A DNA stretch of 64,000 nucleotides. Origin: Epichloe hybrida. Its lineage: Eukaryota > Ascomycota > Sordariomycetes > Hypocreales > Clavicipitaceae. Location: positions 3,658,001-3,722,000 of the forward strand of contig JAFEKR010000004.1 in assembly GCA_019022495.1 (NCBI GenBank), in the 5' to 3' direction. Position numbers and translations under genes: made by a program. The notes under the pieces were generated by a model. That model was not told the origin of the DNA and made no database searches. It saw only the letters and a program-made list of their open reading frames with translations. This document shows, piece after piece, positions 11,831 to 22,145 of the stretch (positions within the stretch are counted from its first letter, which is position 1; each line of letters opens with the position of its first letter).

Positions 11831-12312
11831 CGGCGGTTGATTCAAGAAGCCTGACATCTGAAACTTCTTGCTTCGTATGGACTCTCTCCGAAGTCAGGTT
11901 GATTAACGCCCCCTGTTTCACTGCGAGATGCTGGCAACATGATCTGGACCCTGGTGCTTTTCGTCGAGGAATGCTTGAGCAGCAACGTATTCGGTGGTCA
12001 AGGCACAGATAGATCCAACGAACAGTGTAGTCATGTGGATTCGAGATCGTGGTAAATGGTGGGACACCGCAGCTTGTGATCGTCGATCAACAGACGTACA
12101 TCATTGGAGCCCAAGATCCAGTCACATCAACCCATTGTATATACTGCTACGAGAGATCGGGCCTTCGGCGTAACCCCGTGGAGATGGCGTTGATGACGAT
12201 GCACTTGTTCTACCCACAGCTTGTTGTCAACGCATCGAACGTATCACACGTTAGTGCTTTATTCCGCTTCTATTCTTTCCATAGACTTTCTACATGCGCG
12301 AGCAGCGGCCAT
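11831..12312. other. Spacer between decayed gene and sec18 3' end
   Basis: No recognised gene is present. Short open frames lack conserved features. The right part probably includes the sec18 3' untranslated region and polyadenylation site, which I cannot locate. Confidence 0.4.
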
Positions 12313-15028
12313 CTACAACGACATTTCCTGAATCTTCTCCAGCAGCAAGTCCGAAAAGGTCTCGAGGACATCGGAATTCGGCCCGCCGGCCTTGGCTTCA
12401 AATATCAAATCCTGGATCGCCTTGATACCAACCCCAATTGTGTCGGATCCCGTGCGCTGCTGCACCATGTTGATAACCTGGTTGATGTCGCCGGAATTGA
12501 AGGTCCTGGATTCTTGCAGAATGGTAGCGAGCTCGCGGACGTTGGAGACGGCGGGCACAGCGACCTTTTTGGCAAAATCGCCGTCGATTTCGAGCATTTT
12601 CAGGACAGAAGCCTTGGACGTGGTGACAAATATTAAGAGACGGTGGTTCTGGAGCCAATCATGTTAGCATCAAGGCTGAGTTGTCGGAATAGGGACAGGT
12701 GGGAAAGAAGGGAAAGGCGGGGGGAAAAGGTCAAGGAAACCTACTCTTGGGGGCTTGGAGACAATTAGTGTGGTCAGTGCCTCGAGCATGACGTTGGAGA
12801 AGCGAGACCCGATTGGGTTCCATCCGATTAAACGCTCAAAGTCGTCGAGAATGAGGATAGAAGCAGGCGACTTGTATGCATCGGTGAAGGCTTTGTGAAC
12901 GTAGTCCTTTTTGGCGAAATCGTCTCGGTATCCCACCAGGTCTGCCGGCGTGACCATCTTGACAAACGGGAAATCGGACTGCATGGCAATGTGAGCGGCC
13001 AGAGCCGTCTTTCCCGCGCCCCTGGGTCCGTGGAAAAGGACTGAGGTGCTAAATTTATTGGGGTCATCCCTAATCATACCAACGACACGCATCATCTCCT
13101 GAATAGATGAGTTGATGTGCTGGCTGTAGGGGATGATCCCTAATCTGACAGCATCTTCGAGCTCTGCCTCGGAGATACCATACGCGGGCCGCACTTCTGT
13201 CAAGGCGTTCCTGAAATCAGCGCGGTTGACCTTCATGCTGGCAACATCTTGCTTGACTGCTGCCATCTGGCCAACCTCGGTGTGGCGCGAAAAGGCGAAT
13301 GATGCGGCAGCCTTGACCACACCATTGATCTCGGCACCCGAGTAGTTCTTGGTCAGGGATGCCAGCTCCTCTAGGTTGACATCGGGGTCGAGAATATCGT
13401 TGTCTCTCATCTTGGCGGTGTGGATCTTGAAGATTTCGAGACGTCCCGGCTCATCTGGCAGCGAAATTTCAAGATGGACCTCAAGACGACCTGGCCGCAA
13501 GAGCGCATCATCAATCATGTCCTTTCGGTTGGTCATTCCTATCAGCAGGATGTTGTTGAGCTGGTCAACGCCGTCAAGCTTGGAGAGGAGCTGATTCACC
13601 ACACTATCGCCGACACCAGTGCCGCCACCGGCACCCGATCCTCTCTGCTTACAGACGGCATCAAGCTCGTCAAAGATGATGATGTGGAGGCTGCTTTCCT
13701 CGCCCTTGTCCTTGTACTCCTTTTCGGCGTCTGCGAATAGCTTTCGAATGTTCTCCTCAGACTGACCGACGTACTTGTTCAACACCTCGGGACCATTGAT
13801 GACCTTGGGCGGTCGGGCATTGAGCATTTTACCAATCTGACGGGCAATCAAAGTCTTTCCCGTACCCGGGGGGCCGTACAGCAACATGCCCTTGACGTGG
13901 GGAATGCCCAACTTGGCCACCAGGCCGGGAGGAAACACGCGCGAGGCGAATGCTCGGCGGAAAATGGTGGAGAATTCGTCGCCCAAACCACCGATGCCCA
14001 TGTCCTCAAACTTGAAATCCGGAGCCAGAATGGCGTTGGAGTTGGGCTTGCTCAAAGAGGGCTTAAGCTTGAACTTGCCGTTGCCGTCTCGACTGCCATC
14101 TCGATGAAATACCACCCGAGTCTGCTCGATGAGAATACCTCTGGCATCGCTCTCTCGGCTCACCTGCTTGGCAGTGTCCTCTGAAGATGTCAAAAGATCG
14201 AACAATCCAACTGTCTTGACGGTAATGTATAGGGGAATGCTGCGAATCTCCATGAGCATTCTCTGCCCGGGGGCCAGTATTTGGTCTCGGTATCTCCTCG
14301 TAAACTCGCCGGAGAGGTCATCTTCGTCGTACGGAACGTCCGTCGCCTTCTTTTCAGGCAAAGCGAACCCAATTTCCAAATCGATCGATCCTAGGTGTAC
14401 TTTGTTCCCCGAGGCGAATGGGTCGTAAACTTCACCGGAGAAGACGTCTGTGAAGCCGATCTGACACCAGGTGCGTTGCGGATCAGTCAAACTGATGCAG
14501 CCGGCGTCGTAATGATGGAACGACTGGGCCGTGACTACGTACTCGCGCTCCGGTCTTTCGCATCGCAGTAGAACGTAGAATGGAGCAGATCCATCGTTTG
14601 GGCGCTTCGGATTTTGGAGATCTCGAGGGAAGTCTTCTTGTGAAACAGCACAGCTGCGAGTCCGAGATCGGTCAGTGACGATGACAGGAGGGTGTTGATT
14701 TGAATAGAATCAGAAGAGCCTACATGTTGTCGAAGACCAGCTTCGTTCGCAGTCCCTCGTCGGCAACCTTTTTGACCTTCAAGGGCACCCTTCTGCCAGC
14801 GCCTGGGACAGACGACCCCTTCTCTTGGTATCTCGGCATGCCGGGCCCCGCTGCTTGGTCCATGCGAGAATAGTTGTATCCCTGAGGATTTCCGAACCCT
14901 GAATCTCCGCCGTACTGACCTCCCGGCGGCGGCGGCCTGCCTTGACCGGGAGGCATCCGGCTGTTACCTGGCAGCCCACCACTCATTGGCATCCTGCCGG
15001 CACCACCAGGAGGAGGTGCTCTGGACAT
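12313..15028 (-). CDS. Vesicular-fusion ATPase Sec18 / NSF
   Basis: Sec18/NSF is the AAA+ hexamer that, with Sec17/alpha-SNAP, disassembles SNARE complexes after membrane fusion on Golgi, ER and vacuolar membranes. Three exons: 15028-14724, 14653-12745, 12648-12313, with introns of 70 and 96 nt; the frame closes at 849 residues. Exon 1 encodes a Gly/Pro-rich tail of about 75 residues (MSRAPPPGG start) before the N domain. D1 has the P-loop GPPGTGKT (near residue 361), Walker B IIIFDELDAV (near 427) and LLRPGRLE. D2 has GPRGAGKT (near 643) and ILILDDFERL. Exon 3 gives the D2 C-terminal helical part. The intron before exon 3 has a GCTAAC branch site. The protein is longer than yeast Sec18 (758) because of the N-terminal tail. 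It looks functional. Confidence 0.96.
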
Positions 15029-15446
15029 TGTGAATGCTAGAATGCTAGTTAGGCGAGGTTTTCGGGTGCGGGACGGCGAGAACGTAAATGTTGATTGGTT
15101 TGAGTGAATTTGTTCTCCAGGGTTGTTGGCAAGCAATGTCAATGCGAAAGGCAACGTAGTCGTAGATCGTGAGGTCGCAGGTCTTGCCGATGTATCATAT
15201 GGTTGAATGGTTGAAGCAAGCGACCCAACACGGCGCTGATGGAGCTTGGAGCTTAGGCTGGCGCCTGGCCGTCTGGGGCCGCCGTCTGGCGGGAGAGAGG
15301 GGCGTTGGCAGCGAGGCAGCAAGGTGACAAGGTCTCGGTGTCGTTTCAAGGGCAAAGGCCCATTATTATGTCACTAGCCCGAGTCTAATGCTCCCGGCTC
15401 TAGTCCGTATTTGTGCTGGTTAAAGGGGGGGAAGGTGCGCTATACC
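15029..15446. other. sec18 upstream region
   Basis: Probably the sec18 promoter and 5' untranslated region (minus strand). No TATA box or defined site was recognised. The left copy of the ~137-bp direct repeat begins at its right end. Confidence 0.4.
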
Positions 15447-15583
15447 TGACCTACCTTACCACAAAAACTCCTCTTACCTTTGCTTTATAGATTTTTCTTT
15501 CTAGTAAGCTTATTATTATAGCTATATATTTAAATTTAATAAAAAAGGGTTTTATTAGTATAGGTTATGTTTAGAAGTTTTCT
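15447..15583 (+). repeat. Direct repeat A, left of homocitrate synthase relic
   Basis: This 137-bp sequence matches the segment at 16574-16711 at roughly 85% identity by eye, starting TGACC.ACC.TACCAC and ending AGAAGTTTTCT, with a shared AT-rich core (CTTTCTAGTAAG, ATTATTATAGCTATA). It ends two bases before the ATG of the homocitrate synthase relic. The differences are largely C/T and G/A, as RIP would give. Confidence 0.85.
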
Positions 15584-15585
15584 AC

Positions 15586-16460
15586 ATGTGCGGCGACAGA
15601 ACCACAGTTAACGGCACCGCCGTCTCTACTAAGAAGCCCTTGCACAAGCGGACACCATACGAGTCTATCGGTAACTTCCTTTCTAATACCTTGAATTTCA
15701 AAATCATTAAGAGCACGTTAAGAGAGGGAGAGTAATTCGCTAATACTTTCTTTAACACAGAGACCAAGATTAAGATTGCGACCACCTTGTCTGATTTCGG
15801 CGTTGAGTATATCGAATTAACAAGCCCTGTCGCTTCGCAACAATCGCGGGATGACTGCGAGGCCATCTGCAAGCTGGGCCTCATGGCCAAGATTCTGTGT
15901 TGACACATGTTCGCTGGACGATGGAGGATGCCATAGTTGCCTGCGATACCGGCGTGGATGGAGTTGATCTGGTTATCGGAACATCGAGCTTTTTGAGGGA
16001 ACACTCTCACGGAAAGGACATGGTAGCAATCGAGAAGGCGGCCATCGAGAAGGCGGCCATCGAGGTTATCAATCACGTCAAGAGCCGAGGTGTTGAAGTC
16101 CGCTTCTCGTCAGAGGACAGCTTCAGATCCGATCTCGTTGATCTCCTTCAACTGTACCGCGCCGTTGATCGTGTTGGCGTAAACCGTGTTGGTGTGGCCG
16201 ACACTGTCGGATGTGCTACCCCCCGTCAAGTCTATCATCTTATCCGCACGCTTCGCGGCGTCGTGTCTTGCGATATAGAAGTGCATCTGCATAACGATAC
16301 CAGATGCGCTATTACGAACAGTTATGCTGCACTTAAAGCTAGTGCGACGCATATTAACACAAGTATGCTTAGTATTAGTGAGAGAAGTAGTATTACTTTA
16401 CTTAGTAGTAAAGGTGATGGATGCACTTGGGGGTCCAGCGATCAGAGTTTGAAGAGGTAA
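15586..16460 (+). pseudogene. Truncated, RIP-marked homocitrate synthase copy (lys20/lys21 type)
   Basis: Homocitrate synthase condenses acetyl-CoA and 2-oxoglutarate, the first step of the fungal alpha-aminoadipate lysine pathway. The frame opens at ATG 15586 and shows family blocks: [87 protein letters not shown]. It is broken in several ways: a TAA right after REGE (consistent with CAA to TAA), a 5-bp insertion after AKIL near 15897, a tandem 15-bp duplication (IEKAA twice) near 16029-16058, and Gly-to-Ser changes near 16366-16412 (SISERSS where the family has mostly Gly). Homology then stops, so roughly the last 40% of the enzyme is absent. It is flanked by direct repeats. A functional paralogue is presumably elsewhere. 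Confidence 0.88.
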
Positions 16461-16573
16461 TTGGGAGCATGATACCCCGAGATTAGGAGGAGATAATTGT
16501 TCTTGGTAATTGCTTTGTTTTTAATATATATATGGTCGTGGGCGACCATCTGGTGGTGGTGGACGTGAAGGGG

Positions 16574-16711
16574 TGACCCACCCTACCACAAAACTCCTCC
16601 TACATTTGCTTTGCAGATTTTTCTTTCTAGTAAGATTATTATTATAGCTATAAATTTAAATTTTAAAAAAAAAGGGGGTTTATTATCGCAGGTTGTGTTT
16701 AGAAGTTTTCT
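16574..16711 (+). repeat. Direct repeat B, right of homocitrate synthase relic
   Basis: This 138-bp second copy of the repeat at 15447-15583 lies in the same orientation and ends in AGAAGTTTTCT at 16711. It ends about 57 bases before the ATG of the CIR_N-domain gene, so it may lie in that gene's promoter or 5' untranslated region. Together the copies bracket 1265 bp. Confidence 0.85.
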
Positions 16712-16768
16712 CTGGTCGCTGGACATTGATTTCCTATCCATTCCTGGTCATCCTCCATAGACGTTACC

Positions 16769-17846
16769 ATGCCTCTGTAAGAATCAATTGCAACACCCTC
16801 CCCCTGGACCATTAGGACATGCTGACCGAGCGAAAAAAAGGCACCTGCTGGGGAAAAAGTCGTGGAACGTTTACAATGCCGACAATGTCGCCCGAGTTCG
16901 CCGCGACGAGGCGGCGGCCAAGGCTGCAGAAGAAGCCGAGGAGCAGCGCATGCAAGAAGTCGATGCGCAACGTCGACTAGCCATCCTGCGAGGCGAGGTC
17001 CCTCCCCCGTTGACGGAAGACACAAGCGATGATCCTGCAAATGCCAAGCGAGAAAAACCCAGCCTAGGATCAGGATCAGGATCGGGACGGCCGGGACGAA
17101 AGCGCAAGAGAGAGGGCGAGGACGACACCGACTTCGAGCTCCGTCTGGCAAGGCAACGTGCCGAGCCTGCGATCAAGCCAGTCGAGACGTCTCAAAAACA
17201 AAGCAGTTCCGCGCCAATAGTCGATCGGCGAGGACACTTTGACTTGTTCGGTGATGAAAAGAGCAGAGGTCACGGGGAGAAGAACGAGGAAGCGGAGAGG
17301 GAGGCGCGGAAGAAGAAGCGGGAGCTCGAAGACCAATATACCATGAGGCTATCTAATGCTGCCGGCAAAGGCGGCATCAAAAGGCCGTGGTACTCGCAAG
17401 GAGACGCAGACCGGCAGGCCGAACCTTTGAAGGACATGTGGGGGAATGATGACCCGAGGCGCAAACAACGAGATACCGATAGGATGGCTGCCAATGACCC
17501 CCTGGCCATGATGAAGAAAGGTGCCTCTCGCGTGCGGGAACTCAGACAGGAGAGGAGGAAGATTCAAGACGAGCGAGACGAGGATCTTCGTCAAATACGG
17601 AAAGAGGACAGGCGAAGAGAAAGGCATAGAGGGAAACATGACGGAGAGTCGAGGCATCGAGGCGCATCACCAAAAGAGTCCAGCCGCAGGCGCCGACGGT
17701 CAAGGGAGAGAAAGGATGATGGATACAAGAGGGATCGTGACCGTGACCGTGGTCGTGACCGGGAGCAAAGACGTCATGAGCACTCGGAGAGCCTTGGTTC
17801 GCGCGCAAGGGGGCATGAACATGACCGTCATCGTGACAGTGCCTAA
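16769..17846 (+). CDS. CIR_N-domain (LENG1-like) nuclear protein
   Basis: The protein starts MPLHLLGKKSWNVYN followed by a stretch with VARVRRDEAAA, the CIR N-terminal domain found in LENG1/CIR-type proteins linked to the spliceosome and transcription. Its first coding exon is only 8 nt (16769-16776, ATG CCT CT). A 64-nt intron (16777-16840, GTAAGA..AAG, branch GCTGAC) leads to one long exon (16841-17846), giving 337 residues. The conserved MPLHLLGKKSW start is only obtained through this splice. The middle is charged and helical (a coiled coil is likely). The C-terminal 90 residues are Arg/Asp/Glu/Ser-rich (RS/RD-like: SSRRRRRSRER, RDRDRDRGRDR), as in splicing-associated proteins. The exact molecular role is unknown. 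Confidence 0.85.
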
Positions 17847-17994
17847 CGAAATGAAACTTGTACACAAAGATACCCATATGTTCAGCATGAGAATAGCGTT
17901 GTTCAGCATGAGAATAGCAAACCCCCCAGTACTCAACAACATCACTATCAACATTACGTCTTCATTTTTTTCACTTCACCCCCGCCTTTCCAGC

Positions 17995-18600
17995 CTACCT
18001 CTCCGTCCACGGAAGCTTGATCTCAACAGGCTGCATATCTCGGGCCGTCATCTCAGCAACCTCCCTAGCCTCAAACTTCTTCAGCGCCTCCTCGATCCTC
18101 CCATAAGTCGCCTCGCTCAAGCCCTCGGCGCTATCGCTATAGACATCAAGCCCTTCCTTGGTAAACACCGTGGGCGCAAACCACGTAACGGCCCATCTCT
18201 CCCTTTTGCCCTCGGTAGTCGTGCTCTCTCCCCAGCCGAGCAGCTCCCAGTGACTGGACACGAAGAACAGCCATCCCTTGCCTCGCCAGTCCCACCCTCC
18301 TTCCGAGACCTGTGTGTCCACGCCCGCGACAGACTTCAACACGCCGCTTTTGCCGGTGGGCTCATATTCCACCAGGTCATCTATGCGGGCGCTGCCATCG
18401 CCTTTGGGCAGAAGGGGCTTGTAGGTGATGCGCACGTTGCGCGCGGACCGCCACATGCCGAGCGTCGAGTGCGTGACGGTCCATGTACGAGTGAGCCATT
18501 CCATGGATGGCGGAGGGGCGGCGCTGGTCGCTCGTGCGGCTGAAGAGGCAGAGGCGTATTTGGAGGGTATATTGAGAAGGATGGGCGTTTGATCCGACAT
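17995..18600 (-). CDS. Calycin/lipocalin-like conserved fungal protein
   Basis: An uninterrupted 201-residue frame starts at ATG 18600. The centre reads as alternating hydrophobic beta strands: WTVTHSTLGMWRSARNVRITY, then ARIDDLVEY, WDWRGKGWLFFVSSHWELLGWG and ERWAVTWFAPT. A C-terminal helical stretch follows (GLSEATYGRIEEALKKFEA). This matches my memory of an ascomycete family usually annotated as lipocalin-like, presumably an eight-stranded barrel binding a small hydrophobic ligand. No signal peptide or membrane segment is visible, so it is probably cytosolic. Its stop is 149 bases from the stop of the convergent CIR_N gene. Function not established. Confidence 0.72.
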   Translation of the reverse strand: MSDQTPILLNIPSKYASASSAARATSAAPPPSMEWLTRTWTVTHSTLGMWRSARNVRITYKPLLPKGDGSARIDDLVEYEPTGKSGVLKSVAGVDTQVSEGGWDWRGKGWLFFVSSHWELLGWGESTTTEGKRERWAVTWFAPTVFTKEGLDVYSDSAEGLSEATYGRIEEALKKFEAREVAEMTARDMQPVEIKLPWTER

Positions 18601-19286
18601 TGTTCGTGGCGGTTGCGACTCGTCGATTTCTGGAGTTGTGGGAGTCGTGGTGGCAGGGAATGGTGGTTCAAACGTGAGAACAAATCTTTGATAGCAACTC
18701 TTTTTTTTTTTTTTTTTTGGAGATTAGAATCACGGAGTAGATATTTATTTCGCAGTGGAAAAAAAAAAAAGAAAAAGAAAAGGTCTGGTTGTTCTCCGAC
18801 TTCCCAACCAACCCGGGATCTCACGCATCCGAGATCAAAACGGCACCCAGCCAAGTTCACTTGTCTCAGCTTCCCACGTGGTAACAGCCGTGATCTTGGC
18901 CTTGATGAATAGTAAGGGACACGAGCATCTCAAGAACTACCATGTCGTCTTCGATCAAACTAAATACGGCATCCAGACTGATTTCAGTCCTTGTCTGTCC
19001 TCTTGTACATAAGCTCTACATACATGGAACAAGTCTCCCACCCATCAACCAATGAGCCACCACGAGCCACGAACAGAAAAGCAACACAATTTGCGCCCCA
19101 CCTCCACCACGTCACGTCACGACAACCAACCGTTTTTCTCCCCCCCCCCCCGCCCCAAAATCTCGCCTCCAGACAACCCCCACCGCCGCTCCATCCTCAT
19201 TCCCTCATCATCGCCCAACTCTCAGAAGAAACAAAGAAAAAAGCGGCTTCTCATCCCCAAGGAGGACGACAGCGTTGCGACCAACC
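18601..19286. other. Divergent intergenic region with homopolymer runs
   Basis: This lies between divergently transcribed genes at 18600 (-) and 19287 (+). It contains a T run near 18700-18718, an A/G-rich run near 18758-18781, and a C run near 19138-19151. It should hold both promoters. No specific binding site was recognised. Confidence 0.4.
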
Positions 19287-19817
19287 ATGGATCCAGACGC
19301 AGACGCCGCCGCCATGGCCCAAGCAATGGGCTTCTCATCCTTCGGCGCACAGGACCATCACCCCCAGAAGAGAAGAAGATACAACGCCGCCGCAGACAGC
19401 ATCACCTCTGCGCACCCCCCCGGCCCATCAGCGACGGCGACGACGACGACGGGATCCAATTCCACGCCGCTGGGGACGCCGAGCGCAAAGCCAGCTGCCG
19501 ATTCCGAGGCCGAGCCCCCCCGTGAGACCACCCCGTCGTCGCAAGAACCACGGGAACCACCCCTGGCTTCGATGCCAACACACGCCCCCGCCCCGCCAGG
19601 AAGAGGAGGAGGCTCCGTCGGCGGCGCGTCGTCATTAGAGAGTCATGCCACGCTGGGTCGTCGGGTCGAGAGGCGGCGCAACGAGCCCTGGTACATGGGG
19701 TACTACGGCACGTCCAACGAGAACCCGTGGGAGCGCCTCGAGAAAGCCATGGGGCTGCGAACGAGGGGAGGAATCTGGGTTCCTCGGTCGTCCTGGACAC
19801 CGTCGGCTATGACTTGA
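19287..19817 (+). CDS. Small conserved fungal protein of unknown function
   Basis: The ATG at 19287 has a good context (CAACCATGG). The frame encodes 176 residues. The N-terminus reads AMGFSSFGAQDHHPQKRRRYN, a short conserved block followed by a basic patch that could be a nuclear localisation signal. The middle is a low-complexity Ala/Pro/Thr/Ser linker. The C-terminus has a second conserved-looking block, EPWYMGYYGTSNENPWERLE. Two short blocks separated by a disordered linker suggest an adaptor-type protein. I recall similar fungal hypotheticals but know no function. The C-terminal end may differ if a small intron lies near the end. Confidence 0.65.
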   Translation: MDPDADAAAMAQAMGFSSFGAQDHHPQKRRRYNAAADSITSAHPPGPSATATTTTGSNSTPLGTPSAKPAADSEAEPPRETTPSSQEPREPPLASMPTHAPAPPGRGGGSVGGASSLESHATLGRRVERRRNEPWYMGYYGTSNENPWERLEKAMGLRTRGGIWVPRSSWTPSAMT

Positions 19818-21218
19818 ATTTTATTAGGGACCATGCCGGGATGGGGGGAGAAATTCATGATTGGGCATTCGGGCGAGCGGGCAACCCGGCAATGAACACT
19901 CCAGTGGGAAACAAACACCTCGACTGAGCTAGAGAATTGTCATTTTATTACGACAAGAGCTTCTTGGCAAAGTGAAGCTGGTCCTCGTCGCCGCTGAGCC
20001 GTCGCCGCTGGGGTTGTTGGGCTGTCATTTGTGATCGCTGTGTTTGTGGCCACGTGACCGTGATCAACTACAGGTGGCCCTGGCATATTTAGTCTCAGAA
20101 GGACTTTCCCGATCCGGCAAACATCCGAGCGCAGAAAGATGTGGTGGGTTTCTAGGAGGAACCTGAGCATCGTTCCTGCATCTACGGCATGTCCCTCCCT
20201 GTTCCGGAGCAGAGTCACGAGTCATCACATATACATGAATGGTCATTGGACGCCCGCTCTGGTTCGAATGGAACATGGTGTCATTTTGGGACATTTTACT
20301 ATCGACACACTCATCCAAGGCCCTCGAACTACTTACAGCACTATGGACCCTCATTTTTATGCGCGGCATCTGCCAAGCATCGACATGTCAGCTACAATAG
20401 GAAAGGTTCCCGTCCTCCAGATCCATTGAGCACTGCTCAGTCTCTTAGCCATGGAGAAACTCTCCTGCCGTTGGGCCGGGGTTCTAGACAATTGCAATTC
20501 TTGTTGAACCCATCCTCTTCATCACCCGGCAAGCCAGCCCTGTTGGTACCCGTTCTGCCGGTGAAGGAATAAGGCCCCTTGTGAACCCGGCGTTTTCAGC
20601 CCGCACGCCCAGGCACCAAACATTATAATCCCGACTCCCGCAGACGCAAGATATCGAGGCGTGTCTCGTCACGAATCCCCTGAACCATCCCATTCTTGGT
20701 CCAATCATAAGTCATTAATCGTAAAACAGCCTCAAGCAACCCCCCCACACGCACCGTCCCGCCGTGTGGAGAGACTTGTTTTGAAGGTGGTCGCCTCGTT
20801 GCCGCCAGTTGCAGGGGCTTTCATTTAAAAGCAGCCACAGATCGGAAGAACTCCCGAGATGCAAGATTGCCGCGCCGTTTCAACGTCCGCCGCGCAATTG
20901 ATGGGCACGTCTCGACTCATGTGCTCAGAAATAATCCTCACCACGTAAAATCGCTCGTGTCAATGCTGCGAATTTCGCGTTTCTTTTTTTTTCCCTCCGC
21001 GCAGCCTTCTCAAACAGAAGAAAATAAGAAAGAAAGCTTGGCCCCTTGTCTTCCGAGTCTTTTTTTTTTCTTTTGTGGTATATCCCGAGAAGAAGTGAAA
21101 ACGGGTAGCCCCGTAGAAAGAATGAAACGGCCGTTTTGGTCCCTTACATGAATTCGGACAAAGAGAAGAAATTGTTGAGGATTAGCCGCAGATACCCACT
21201 TGTTACAAAGGCGCGAAT
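19818..21218. other. Convergent intergenic region, no gene seen
   Basis: This lies between the 3' ends of the 19287-19817 gene (+) and KXD1 (-). Open frames around 20139-20572 lack any recognisable feature. T-rich runs occur near 20985-20995 and 21060-21070. It probably contains both 3' untranslated regions. Confidence 0.4.
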
Positions 21219-22145
21219 TCAGTACTCGGGAGATGGGTACCTCTCGCGAGCCTTGCGGTACTCCTTGGGGTGCTTGCGAGAAGCCTTGGCTTGCAACGAT
21301 CTAATAAACACGAGCAAATTGGTTAGCTCATGAAACTGCCTTACTGTTTGCATCAAAAAAAGGGAACAAAGCGAGATGGCGCAAATGCGGCCCAATCCCT
21401 TTCAATTCCAGCGCCAGTGCATGGGATGACGGGTACGTCGTGGCGTCTCGTAGACGGAGGCAGGGCGAGACTGAAATGTCAAGGGCGAGCGAGTAGGTGA
21501 AAACTCACGAGACTTTCTTTTGTGTCCACTCCAAATCTCCCCGCACCTCGCGCGCGTCACGCATTCCATCCTGGAATCTTTCTCTCGTCTTGGCGAGACG
21601 AGCTTGTGCCTGCTTTTGCAATTCGACGAGTTCGCGATGCTTTGCGTTGAGCTTGCCAGAACTGCGTGGTGCCGTCAATTAGCTTTCAAGATATTCCTGA
21701 CTGAAAGGGGAGGTGGGGCCTTTTTTTTCCTTCTTTCTTCTTTGCCTCAGTAGGCCACGACAATGCTCTCTTTTTTTGGCCCCTTGTTGTAGAGAACAAA
21801 GAAGAGGGAGAGGGGGGAGTACACTCACGTTTGCGCTTGGACCGCCATGCTGCGGTCCAAAGGAATGGGATTGAACGAGTTGGAGAAACGATCTTGCATG
21901 TATTCCTGGAAATCGATACCACTTGCAGAGTGAGCGCTGTCATGGTCGTGAGAGCTGCCAATGTAGCTTGCCGATGTGCCGGTAAATCCACTGTTGCTGT
22001 AGGATGGGATGCCGGACGCCGAGCTAACCGACTCGTCGCATTCCGGGGGGGAAATTGAATAGTGGCTGTACGTGGGGTATTGGTTGCCTTTGCCAGGGAC
22101 TGCCCTTGGCATGGAGTAAGACACGTTTTGGAATGGTCCAGACAT
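21219..22145 (-). CDS. KxDL-domain protein (BLOC-1 subunit KXD1 type)
   Basis: KxDL proteins are small coiled-coil subunits of BLOC-1/BORC-type complexes acting in endosome and vacuole traffic. Three exons: 22145-21829, 21661-21509, 21300-21219; introns of 167 and 208 nt both start GTGAGT. The frame closes at 183 residues. The N-terminal half is Ser/Tyr/Pro-rich and probably disordered (YSISPPECDESVSSASG). The conserved part starts near FQEYMQDRF..FNPIPLDRSMAVQAQT and continues across the first splice as SGKLNAKHRELVELQKQ, a helix rich in Lys/Glu, to DLEWTQKKVSSLQAKA. The C-terminus is RERYPSPEY. The exon joins reconstruct codons exactly (AC+T, TC+A). Confidence 0.88.

Noticed and set aside
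15582..16076. Minus-strand frame across the homocitrate synthase relic
   Set aside because: It is antisense to the clearly homologous plus-strand relic.
18991..19638. 215-residue Pro/Arg-rich plus-strand frame
   Set aside because: It is an out-of-frame shadow of the 19287-19817 gene and its upstream region, low in complexity with no conserved block.
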